Origin: Gaiellasilicea sp046594445
GTDB taxonomy: Bacteria > Actinomycetota > Thermoleophilia > Gaiellales > Gaiellaceae
DNA: 11,553 nucleotides
Assembly: GCA_046594445.1 (NCBI GenBank)
Contig: JBKJSM010000092.1
Span: 1 to 11,553 of the forward strand
Direction: 5' to 3'
Position 1 is the first letter of the stretch, and the number at the start of each line of letters is the position of its first letter. Under the pieces are notes generated by a model. That model had not been told where the DNA came from. It ran no database searches and was given only the letters and a program-made list of their open reading frames with translations. The position numbers were made by a program, and so were the translations under genes. Positions 1 to 9,462 of this stretch are shown piece by piece.

Positions 1-747
1 CGCCGCGGCATGCAGATCGTCTTCCAAGATCCCTACGCGTCGCTCAACCCGCGCATGACCGTCCGCGAGATCGTCGCGGAGCCGCTCAAGATCAACAACC
101 TGTACGACCGCAAGGCCGGGCGCAAGCGCGTGGAGGAGCTGCTCCGCACCGTCGGGCTCTCACCCGAGCACGCGAACCGGTTCCCCCACGAGTTCTCCGG
201 CGGCCAGCGCCAGCGGATCGGAATCGCGCGCGCGCTCGCGCTCAACCCGCGCGTCGTCATCCTCGACGAGCCGGTCTCCGCGCTCGACGTGTCGATCCGC
301 GCCCAGGTGATCAACCTGCTCGAGGCGCTCCAACGCGACCTCGGCCTCACGTATCTCTTCGTCGCGCACGACCTGTCCGTCGTCAGCCACGTCTCGGATC
401 GAGTCGCAGTCATGTACCTCGGCAAGGTCGTCGAGATCGGGACGCGACAGCAGATCTACGAGAACCCGACGCATCCGTACCCTCAGGCGCTGCTCTCCGC
501 CGTCCCGATCGAAGACCCGACCGAGCGTGGGAAGCGCGAGCGGATCGTGCTCACGGGCGACGTCCCGAGCCCGGCCAATCCGCCCTCGGGCTGCCGGTTT
601 CGCACCCGCTGCTGGAAGGCGCAAGAGATCTGCGCGATCGAGGAGCCGGCCCTGATCGACCGGGGGCACGGGCATCCGAGCGCGTGCCACTTCGCGGAGC
701 CGCTCGATCCACTCGCGATCCGTTCTAACGTCTCCGCGCCCGTCTAG
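1..747 (+). CDS. Oligopeptide/dipeptide ABC transporter ATP-binding protein (OppF/DppF family), 5'-truncated
   Basis: ATPase subunit that powers uptake of peptides (or nickel or sugars in some relatives) through a membrane permease. The open frame continues to base 1, so the Met at base 10 is internal and the N-terminus with Walker A is outside the window. Counting from that Met: Q-loop QIVFQDPYASLNPRM (2-16), ABC signature FSGGQRQ (62-68), Walker B VVILDEP (82-88), D-loop ALD (91-93) and H-loop His120. The C-terminal oligopeptide-transporter extension (about 170-235) carries Cys195, Cys201, Cys208 and Cys226; a similar cysteine set binds an Fe-S cluster in at least one DppD-type ATPase as I recall. 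The partner permease and binding-protein genes would lie upstream. The lipoprotein gene starts on the base after the TAG stop. Family assignment is sure; substrate is not. Confidence 0.95.
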   Translation, partial: RRGMQIVFQDPYASLNPRMTVREIVAEPLKINNLYDRKAGRKRVEELLRTVGLSPEHANRFPHEFSGGQRQRIGIARALALNPRVVILDEPVSALDVSIRAQVINLLEALQRDLGLTYLFVAHDLSVVSHVSDRVAVMYLGKVVEIGTRQQIYENPTHPYPQALLSAVPIEDPTERGKRERIVLTGDVPSPANPPSGCRFRTRCWKAQEICAIEEPALIDRGHGHPSACHFAEPLDPLAIRSNVSAPV

Positions 748-1212
748 ATGCCCCGCCTGATCGCCACGAAGCTCGCGGCGCTCGCGGTGCTCGTGCTCGT
801 ACTGCTCACCGCCGGCTGCGGGGGCGCGGGCGCGTCGAAGGAGGAGTTCCAGGTCGACGTCGTCGCCGCGCGCGACCGGGTCGACAGCGCGCTCCAGCAG
901 GTGACGAACGCGAGCTCGGTCGACGACCTGCTCGCACGGCTCCGGATCGCTGCCGCCGAGGTGCGTAGCGCCGCCACCGACGTCGCAGAGGCCAAGGCTC
1001 CGGAAGGCCTCGTCGATGAGAGGCGCAATCTCGCCAATACCCTTCGCGCTTTCTCCGACGAGCTCGTCGCGACCGTCACCACCCTCGAGACGCTCGACGG
1101 TGCCGCAGCGGCGACCCGGGGGTTCGACTTCCGGAACTGGACGAAGACTCAGGCGCGGCTCGCCGAGCTCCGCAAGGCCGGCATCCAGGTTCGGCCGCTC
1201 GAGAAGCACTAG
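748..1212 (+). CDS. Small secreted lipoprotein of unknown function
   Basis: 154-residue protein whose family I do not recognise. The N-terminus is a lipoprotein signal: Arg3 and Lys8, a hydrophobic run (about 9-22), then LTAGC with lipidation Cys24 followed by a Gly/Ala/Ser-rich stretch. The mature part is mainly predicted helix, rich in Ala, Leu, Val, Asp, Glu and Arg, with heptad-like spacing (about 30-120) that could form a coiled coil or helical bundle on the outer face of the membrane. It has no second cysteine and no catalytic motif I can see. ATG directly abuts the TAG stop of the ABC ATPase with no clear ribosome binding site, so translation may be coupled to that gene. It could be an accessory to the transporter, but adjacency is the only support. 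Confidence 0.8.
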   Translation: MPRLIATKLAALAVLVLVLLTAGCGGAGASKEEFQVDVVAARDRVDSALQQVTNASSVDDLLARLRIAAAEVRSAATDVAEAKAPEGLVDERRNLANTLRAFSDELVATVTTLETLDGAAAATRGFDFRNWTKTQARLAELRKAGIQVRPLEKH

Positions 1213-1255
1213 TCGCTTATCTTGTTCTAACTTCCTGCCGATAACTGGCGTCAGA
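1213..1255 (+). promoter_or_regulatory. AT-richer spacer with possible promoter for the anti-sigma-like gene
   Basis: This 43-nt gap is noticeably richer in A/T than its surroundings. TTATCT (1217-1222) and GATAAC (1240-1245) are 17 nt apart and would place transcription start near the ATG at 1256, in keeping with the absence of a ribosome binding site. TTATC (1217-1221) and GATAA (1240-1244) also form a 5-bp inverted repeat. The -35 match is poor, so this is a weak call. Confidence 0.25.
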
Positions 1256-1741
1256 ATGGACGTGACGATGATTTCCAATGGAGTTCTGTGCGACCGCGCC
1301 CGGTCGTGGGCAGCGCTTGCACCCGACGGCGAGCTGTCCGAGCTCGAGCTCAAGCTGCTCGGCTCGCATCTGACCCGCTGCGGAGCGTGCAGCGTCTTCG
1401 CGGCAGAGGTGACCCGTCTCGCGGAGGAGCTGCGCGACGCCGAGCTGCAACCGCTTGCGCAACCGATCTCGGTTCCCTCCTGGCGCCGGCGCACCGCTTA
1501 CGCGCGCGTACGCGCCGTCGGCGCTGCCGCTGCGGTTGCCCTGATGGCGCTCGGCATTGCGTCACGCGCCCCGCTCTCGAGCAGCGGCCGTGAGTCGCTT
1601 CAGCTACCGCGAGTCGTCGATTTCTCGGGTGGCGACCAGGCCGAGATCCAGCGCTTGGAAGCTGCTCAACACCTCGTGGCGCTCCGAACGACGCCCGCGC
1701 GGCTCCGCCCCGCCCGTCACTTCGGCAACCAGCCGTCCTAG
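1256..1741 (+). CDS. Anti-sigma-factor-like membrane protein with zinc-finger (zf-HC2/ZAS) domain
   Basis: 161-residue protein whose N-terminus looks like the zinc-binding anti-sigma domain that holds an ECF sigma factor inactive at the membrane. Visible ZAS features: Cys12, a DGELSELE segment (24-31, like the usual DGEL-S-E), then His38-x3-Cys42-x2-Cys45. A basic patch (RRR, 77-79) precedes one hydrophobic segment (about 86-102), so the zinc domain should be cytoplasmic and the 60-residue tail outside. The frame is open upstream to 1016, but ATG 1256 was chosen because earlier codons lie inside the lipoprotein gene and do not resemble the family; ATG 1268 is an alternative. No ribosome binding site is visible. 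Neither neighbour is a sigma factor, so the partner is elsewhere or the protein has another role. Confidence 0.75.
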   Translation: MDVTMISNGVLCDRARSWAALAPDGELSELELKLLGSHLTRCGACSVFAAEVTRLAEELRDAELQPLAQPISVPSWRRRTAYARVRAVGAAAAVALMALGIASRAPLSSSGRESLQLPRVVDFSGGDQAEIQRLEAAQHLVALRTTPARLRPARHFGNQPS

Positions 1742-1843
1742 CACCCCAACCGCCCGCTCTCCCGAGACGCTTCGCTAGACTGCGGGCGCGTTTGCGGCCC
1801 CGGCGCCGCGCTTCCTACCACGAGATTTCTTCCAGGAGAGACA
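1742..1843 (+). promoter_or_regulatory. Leader/promoter region of atpDC
   Basis: 102-nt non-coding gap. TAGACT (1776-1781) matches the actinobacterial -10 pattern TAnnnT, but no convincing -35 lies 16-18 nt upstream. Transcription from it would begin near 1788 and give a leader of about 55 nt. That leader contains a very GC-rich stem (1794-1798 with 1805-1809, or alternatively 1786-1790 with 1807-1811). A good ribosome binding site AGGAG (1834-1838) lies 5 nt before the TTG start at 1844. The gap suggests atpD is transcribed apart from the anti-sigma-like gene. Confidence 0.35.
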
Positions 1844-3277
1844 TTGTCTGAGCACGCGCAGGGAACCCCCGGCAAGGTCGTCGAGATCAAGGGAGTCGTC
1901 ATCGATGCGGTCTTCCCGGACGAGCTGCCCGGGATCTACAACGCGCTCTCGATTCAGGTGCCGAGCACTGACGGCAGCAGCCGCACCCTGATCGCGGAAG
2001 TGCAGCAGCATCTCGGCGACGATCGCGTCCGCGCCGTCGCGATGGACACGACCGACGGTCTCTCGCGCGGCGTCGACGTCGTCGACACAGGCGCGCCGAT
2101 CTCAGTGCCCGTCGGCGACGCGACGCTCGGCCGAATCTGGAACGTGATCGGCGAGCCGATCGACGGCAAGGAGGCCGCGGGCAAGGACGTCGAGCGCTGG
2201 TCGATCCACCGCGATCCTCCCGCGTTCCGTGAGCTCTCACCGACGATCGAGATCTTCGAGACCGGAATCAAGGTCGTCGACTTGATCGCCCCGTATGTGA
2301 AGGGCGGCAAGATCGGTCTCTTCGGCGGCGCCGGCACCGGCAAGACCGTCCTGATCCAGGAGCTGATCCACAACGTCGCCCAGCAGCATGGCGGCGTCTC
2401 CGTGTTCGCCGGCGTCGGCGAGCGCACCCGCGAGGGCAACGACCTCTTCCTCGAGATGACGGAGTCCGAGGTGATCGACAAGGTCGCGCTCGTCTACGGC
2501 CAGATGAACGAGCCGCCGGGCGCCCGCCTGCGCGTCGGCCTCGCCGGCCTGACGATGGCCGAGTACTTCCGCGACCAGGGCCAGGACACGCTGCTCTTCA
2601 TCGACAACATCTTCCGCTTCGTCCAGGCCGGCTCCGAGGTCTCGGCGCTCCTCGGGCGCATGCCGAGCGCCGTCGGCTATCAGCCGACCCTCGCGACCGA
2701 GATGGGCCAGCTACAGGAGCGAATCACCTCGACGCTGACTGGTTCGGTCACATCGATTCAGGCGATCTACGTTCCCGCGGACGACCTCACCGACCCGGCG
2801 CCCGCGAACGTGTTCGCCCACCTCGACGCGACGACGACTCTGTCGCGGGCGATCGTCGAGAAGGGCATCTATCCAGCCGTCGACCCACTCGACTCGACCT
2901 CCCGCGCGCTCCAGCCCGGGATCGTCTCCGACGAGCACTACAGCGTCGCAACGCGTGTGCAGCAGGTGCTCCAGCGCTACAAGGACCTGCAGGACATCAT
3001 CGCGATCCTCGGCATGGACGAGCTGACCGACGAGGACCGGCTCGTCGTCTCGCGCGCCCGCAAAGTCGAGCGCTTCCTCTCCCAGCCGAACTTCGTCGCC
3101 GAGCAGTTCACGGGCACGCCGGGCGAGTACGTCAAGCTCGAGGACACGATCAAGGGCTTCCGCGAGATCATCGAGGGCGGGCACGACGAGATGCCCGAGG
3201 CGGCCTTCTACATGGTCGGCACGATCGAGCAGGCGGTCGAGAAGGCCAACCGCACGGCCGAACCCGCCGCAGCGTAA
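1844..3277 (+). CDS. atpD: F0F1 ATP synthase subunit beta
   Basis: Catalytic subunit of F1 (three copies per complex) on the cytoplasmic face of the membrane, making ATP from ADP and phosphate as the gamma subunit turns. The 477-residue length is normal. It has an N-terminal beta-barrel (about 10-85), the P-loop GGAGTGKT (161-168) with Lys167 and Thr168, GERTREG with catalytic Glu193, Walker B LLFIDNIFRF (250-259), the SALLGRMPSAVGYQPTL stretch (267-283), and DELTDED (392-398) at the DELSEED loop. The P-loop residue before Gly-Lys is Thr165 where Val is usual. The start is TTG 1844, supported by AGGAG 5 nt upstream and by the family's usual N-terminus. The stop codon shares one base with the atpC ATG. 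No atpG (gamma) gene precedes it. Confidence 0.98.
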   Translation: MSEHAQGTPGKVVEIKGVVIDAVFPDELPGIYNALSIQVPSTDGSSRTLIAEVQQHLGDDRVRAVAMDTTDGLSRGVDVVDTGAPISVPVGDATLGRIWNVIGEPIDGKEAAGKDVERWSIHRDPPAFRELSPTIEIFETGIKVVDLIAPYVKGGKIGLFGGAGTGKTVLIQELIHNVAQQHGGVSVFAGVGERTREGNDLFLEMTESEVIDKVALVYGQMNEPPGARLRVGLAGLTMAEYFRDQGQDTLLFIDNIFRFVQAGSEVSALLGRMPSAVGYQPTLATEMGQLQERITSTLTGSVTSIQAIYVPADDLTDPAPANVFAHLDATTTLSRAIVEKGIYPAVDPLDSTSRALQPGIVSDEHYSVATRVQQVLQRYKDLQDIIAILGMDELTDEDRLVVSRARKVERFLSQPNFVAEQFTGTPGEYVKLEDTIKGFREIIEGGHDEMPEAAFYMVGTIEQAVEKANRTAEPAAA

Positions 3278-3708
3278 TGGCGGAGACGCACCCGAAGTTC
3301 GACGTCGCGCTCGTCACGCCGGAGGGCGAGGCCTTCCGGGGTGAGGCGGAGATGCTGATCGTCCCCGGCGCCGCCGGCGAGATCGGCGTGCTCGCGCGGC
3401 ACGCGCCGCTCGTTGCGACGCTGAAGGCGGGCTCGACGCGCGTCTACCGCGATCGCGCGGCCGACGACGTGCTCGAGTTCGCGACCGGCCCCGGCTTCTT
3501 CAAGGTCGAGTTGGACAGCGCGATCGCGCTCGTCGACGATGCCGTCGACGTGAGAGAGATCGACGACGCCCGCGCGCAGGATCAGCTCGAGGCGGCGAAG
3601 GCGGAGCTCGAGCAGGTCGAAGCGGGCGAGTCGAAGGCCGATCGCTGGCAGCTCGAGCAGCGGATCAAGCACGCCGAGAACCAGTTGACGGTCTCCGGCC
3701 GCACGTAG
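3277..3708 (+). CDS. atpC: F0F1 ATP synthase subunit epsilon
   Basis: 143-residue epsilon subunit, which joins gamma to the c-ring in the central stalk and can restrain ATP hydrolysis. Residues 7-88 form the expected beta-sandwich, with GEIGVLARHAPLV (34-46) matching the family's G-x-IGVL-x-x-HAPLV pattern. Residues about 95-140 form a charged C-terminal helical region containing the ERI-like segment QLEQRIKHAENQL (125-137). The ATG overlaps the last base of the atpD stop (TAATG), so the two are translationally coupled. The order beta-epsilon is standard. An FAD/NAD(P) oxidoreductase follows after only 4 nt, which is not part of a normal atp operon. Confidence 0.96.
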   Translation: MAETHPKFDVALVTPEGEAFRGEAEMLIVPGAAGEIGVLARHAPLVATLKAGSTRVYRDRAADDVLEFATGPGFFKVELDSAIALVDDAVDVREIDDARAQDQLEAAKAELEQVEAGESKADRWQLEQRIKHAENQLTVSGRT

Positions 3709-3712
3709 AGAC

Positions 3713-4417
3713 ATGCGCGCGACAGTCGCCGAGAAGCACGAGGTCGCCAAGGGGACGCTGCTTGTGCTCCTCGCTCTCGACGGCTACCCGAAGTACCGCC
3801 CCGGCAGCTACTTCTGGGTCGAGCTGCCCGAGCGGGGAGACAACGACGAGAAGGGTCTGCGCCGCCACATCTCGCTCGTAACTTCGCCGACAGAGACGGG
3901 TGTCGTCGGGCTCGCGACTCGGCTGCGCGACACCGCCTTCAAGCGAACGCTCGCTGCGCTCGAGGTCGGGGACGAGGTCGAGGTCGAGGAGCCGAAGGGA
4001 TCGTTCCTGCTGCCCGAGGAGACGAACGTCCCGTACGTCTTCGTCGCCGGCGGGATCGGGATCACCGTCTTCCGCAGCATGCTTCGCTTTATCCGCGACG
4101 AGAAGCTGCCGTACGAGGTGACGCTCGTCTACTCGAACCGTGACCGCGAGTCGGCAGCATTTCTGGACGAGCTACTCGAGTTCGAGCGCGAGCTGCCCGG
4201 CCTTCACATCGTCCTGACGATGACCGACAACCCCGCGTGGGAAGGGGAGACGCGCCGGATCGGCGCGGCGATGCTCCAGGAGCACCTCGGCGAGCTGAAC
4301 CGGTACCGCTTCCTCGTCGCCGGTCCGCCGGCGATGGCGGATGCCGTCGTGGAGGCCCTTCACGGCGCCGGCGTTCCCGAAGACCGCGTGCTTGCAGACA
4401 AGTTCAGCGGCTATTGA
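3713..4417 (+). CDS. FAD/NAD(P)-binding oxidoreductase, ferredoxin-NADP reductase (FNR) superfamily
   Basis: 234-residue single-chain flavoprotein that should move electrons between NAD(P)H and a redox partner I cannot identify. The N-terminal FAD barrel (about 1-100) contains RHISLVTSP (51-59), the R-x-Y/I-S FAD motif, and a GDEVEVEEPKGSF segment (86-98). The NAD(P) domain contains VFVAGGIGITVFRSML (109-124), VYSNRD (139-144) and VAGPPAM (202-208), and ends in DKFSGY, an FNR-like aromatic terminus. It has no 2Fe-2S domain, unlike phthalate dioxygenase-type reductases, and no membrane segment. It starts 4 nt after atpC and probably shares its transcript. It might be a flavodoxin/ferredoxin reductase, possibly serving MetH reactivation since metH follows, but that is only inference. 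Confidence 0.88.
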   Translation: MRATVAEKHEVAKGTLLVLLALDGYPKYRPGSYFWVELPERGDNDEKGLRRHISLVTSPTETGVVGLATRLRDTAFKRTLAALEVGDEVEVEEPKGSFLLPEETNVPYVFVAGGIGITVFRSMLRFIRDEKLPYEVTLVYSNRDRESAAFLDELLEFERELPGLHIVLTMTDNPAWEGETRRIGAAMLQEHLGELNRYRFLVAGPPAMADAVVEALHGAGVPEDRVLADKFSGY

Positions 4418-4432
4418 TAGCCTGATTTTGCA

Positions 4433-4466
4433 CCTGGAGAGCTTTGAAGGCAGCTTGGCGACCAGG
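4433..4466 (+). other. Upstream inverted repeat in the metH leader region
   Basis: CCTGG (4433-4437) pairs with CCAGG (4462-4466). Inside, AGCT (4440-4443) can pair with AGCT (4452-4455), leaving an 8-nt loop. The loop AGGC (4448-4451) could pair with GCCT at 4420-4423, or with GCCT at 4476-4479 in competition with the main hairpin. If the promoter at 4444-4471 is real, this element is not transcribed with metH and would matter only in read-through RNA from the atp operon. Confidence 0.25.
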
Positions 4467-4471
4467 ATAAA
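4444..4471 (+). promoter_or_regulatory. Candidate promoter of metH
   Basis: TTGAAG (4444-4449) and GATAAA (4466-4471) are separated by 16 nt and each matches the sigma-70 consensus at 4 of 6 positions; ATAAAA at 4467 would give 17 nt. This is the best -35/-10 pair I saw in the window and lies in an AT-richer patch between two genes. Transcription would start near 4478, at the left edge of the hairpin below. Not tested against a model. Confidence 0.45.
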
Positions 4472-4475
4472 AGAC

Positions 4476-4517
4476 GCCTAAAGAGCCCGAGCGTTTCTCG
4501 CTCCCTCCTCTTTAGGC
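4476..4517 (+). other. Long perfect hairpin in the metH 5' region
   Basis: GCCTAAAGAG (4476-4485) pairs without mismatch with CTCTTTAGGC (4508-4517). After a 3x4 internal loop, GAGCG (4489-4493) pairs with CGCTC (4499-4503) around the 5-nt loop TTTCT. No T-run follows, so it does not look like a standard intrinsic terminator. It could be a 5'-end stabilising stem, part of a regulatory leader for metH, or an atypical terminator of the atp transcript. It does not match the SAM-I, SAM-II, SAM-IV, SAH or cobalamin riboswitch cores as I remember them. The ribosome binding site begins 10 nt after the stem. Confidence 0.6.
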
Positions 4518-4532
4518 ACGGTTCGCGGAGGA

Positions 4533-8143
<3,611 letters not shown>

Positions 8144-8147
<4 letters not shown>

Positions 8148-8202
8148 CAGCTGACACTGGTGTCGCGGCCGGTGCAAGACGACGTTAAGTTCTCACCGGT
8201 AA
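8144..8202 (+). promoter_or_regulatory. MFS transporter upstream region with two inverted repeats
   Basis: 55 nt separate the metH stop from the MFS start. TTGACA (8144-8149), a perfect -35 hexamer, overlaps the metH stop, but no good -10 lies 16-18 nt downstream. GACAC (8153-8157) and GTGTC (8160-8164) form a compact near-palindrome around TG, shaped like a repressor operator. CCGGTG (8169-8174) and CACCGG (8194-8199) form a second repeat whose right arm ends 3 nt before the ATG. No ribosome binding site is visible; TTAAGT (8185-8190) could act as a -10 for a near-leaderless transcript. Confidence 0.35.
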
Positions 8203-9447
8203 ATGCGATTTCTCCCCATCTCGCTCATTCGCGAGCGCCGAGACTTCCGTCTGCTCTTCTTCGCGACGCTCGGATCGAGCCTCGGCACCTGGCTGGCGTT
8301 CATCGCGCTCGTCGTGGACGTCTACGACCGAACGGAGAGCGCCAAATGGGTGGGCGCGCTCCTGCTCGCGGAGTTCGTTCCCATCGTCCTGCTCGGTGTC
8401 TTCGCCGGCCCCCTCGTCGACAGGCTGCCGCGGCGAAGCATCCTGATCGCGTCCGACCTCGCGCGCGCAGCCATCTTCCTCGCGCTGCCCTTTGCCGGCA
8501 GCGCGAGCCAGATCGTCCTGCTCGCGCTGCTCGCGGGAGTGGCGACGAGCTTCTTCAGGCCGGCGGCGTATGCAGGCCTGCCGAACCTGGTGCCCGCTGG
8601 TGAGCTGCCGCGGGCGAACGGGCTGATCCAGTCGGCGGAGAACCTGACGATCGCGCTCGGCCCGCTCTCCGGCGGCATCCTCGTCGCTGCCGGCGGCAGC
8701 GATCCTGCGTATCTCGTCAACGCCGCCAGCTTCGTCCTCTCGGCCCTGCTCGTGCTGCGGATCCGCGGCACGCTCGAAACCGAGCGGGAGCCGAGCCAGG
8801 GACACTGGCGCGAGCTCCGCGAGGGCGTCCAACTCGTGCGGCGCTCGCGGATGCTGTTCGTGGTGCTGATCGTCTGGAGCGGGATCGTGACCGCCGCCAA
8901 CGCGGGAGTGAACGTCGCGGAAGTGGTGCTCGCGAAGGAGGTGTTCTCGGCCGGCGACTTCGGGTTCGGCCTGCTCGCAGCGGCGGCGGGTCTCGGTCTG
9001 GTGATCGGCAGCCTCGCGTCAGGCGCCGTGATCGAGCGGCTCGGCATCAGGCGGCCGTATCAGGCTTCGTTGCTGCTGATGGCTCTCGGAATCGGCGCCG
9101 CTGCGATCTCACCCGGCGTCTGGGTGGCGGCCGCGTTCGTCGCCGTCTCGGGAGTCGGCAACGGCGTCGCCGTCGTCTGCAACGCGACCCTCGTCCAGTC
9201 CGGTGCGCCCGACCGGCTGCGCGGCCGCGCGTTCATGCTGCTGATGAGCTTCGGTGCGGCGGTGTTCGGGCTCGCGATGTTCCTCAGCGGCTTCGCGACC
9301 GATCTCTGGGGAGCGCGAACGACGTGGGGGATCTCCGCCGGTCTCTACCTGTGCGCGGTGATCGCGAGCGTCGCGCTCCTCCGAGGGGTCGACGAGCCCG
9401 TGCATGAGGCGGCTCCGGCGGGAGTGCAGCCCACGGACGTCGTCTAG
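8203..9447 (+). CDS. Major facilitator superfamily transporter (MFS_3/EntS-like exporter type)
   Basis: 414-residue integral membrane protein, the usual size for a 12-segment MFS transporter driven by the proton gradient. The start (MRFLPISLIRERRDFRLLF) has the basic, RDFRLL-type opening typical of the EntS/MFS_3 group of drug, siderophore and macrolide exporters. The loop between segments 2 and 3 carries a motif-A-like GPLVDRLPRR (69-78). The N-half contains FFRPAAYAGLPNLV (126-139) and SAENLTIALGPLSGG (154-168), also common in this group; a charged central loop (about 186-215) separates the halves. The C-half repeats the pattern with an ERLGIRRP loop and an RGRAFMLLM segment. The tail is soluble. 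ATG 8203 fits the family and has no Shine-Dalgarno. Substrate unknown; export is more likely than import. Confidence 0.9.
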   Translation: MRFLPISLIRERRDFRLLFFATLGSSLGTWLAFIALVVDVYDRTESAKWVGALLLAEFVPIVLLGVFAGPLVDRLPRRSILIASDLARAAIFLALPFAGSASQIVLLALLAGVATSFFRPAAYAGLPNLVPAGELPRANGLIQSAENLTIALGPLSGGILVAAGGSDPAYLVNAASFVLSALLVLRIRGTLETEREPSQGHWRELREGVQLVRRSRMLFVVLIVWSGIVTAANAGVNVAEVVLAKEVFSAGDFGFGLLAAAAGLGLVIGSLASGAVIERLGIRRPYQASLLLMALGIGAAAISPGVWVAAAFVAVSGVGNGVAVVCNATLVQSGAPDRLRGRAFMLLMSFGAAVFGLAMFLSGFATDLWGARTTWGISAGLYLCAVIASVALLRGVDEPVHEAAPAGVQPTDVV

Positions 9448-9454
9448 GCCTAGA
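9443..9454. promoter_or_regulatory. 12-bp perfect palindrome overlapping the meaB -10
   Basis: TCTAGGCCTAGA is a perfect palindrome. It contains the TAG stop of the MFS gene (9445-9447) and overlaps TAGAGT (9451-9456), a TAnnnT-type -10. Transcription from that element would begin at about the meaB GTG (9463), giving a leaderless message. No good -35 was found. The palindrome could be an operator or could simply reflect the overlap of a stop codon and a -10. Confidence 0.4.
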
Positions 9455-9462
9455 GTCTCGGC

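Noticed and set aside
1016..1255. Upstream extension of the anti-sigma-like gene
   Set aside because: The extra 80 residues lie in another frame of the lipoprotein gene, are Arg/Ser/Pro-rich and precede the family's normal N-terminus.
160..1494. 444-residue reverse-strand open frame across three + strand genes
   Set aside because: It runs through well-supported genes and the gaps between them, with low-complexity Arg/Ala/Ser composition and no motif.
3713..4417. Methylenetetrahydrofolate reductase (metF) upstream of metH
   Set aside because: The protein has FNR-type FAD and NAD(P) motifs (RHIS, GGIGIT, AGPPAM), not the TIM-barrel of MetF.
4476..4530. Intrinsic terminator of the atp transcript
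   Set aside because: The stem is strong, but no T-run follows; the downstream bases are CACGGTTCGCGG. Kept only as an alternative.
4418..4532. SAM or cobalamin riboswitch before metH
   Set aside because: I looked for the SAM-I, SAM-II, SAM-IV and SAH cores and the B12 box and saw none; the region is also short for a cobalamin riboswitch. Only an unnamed structured leader is claimed.
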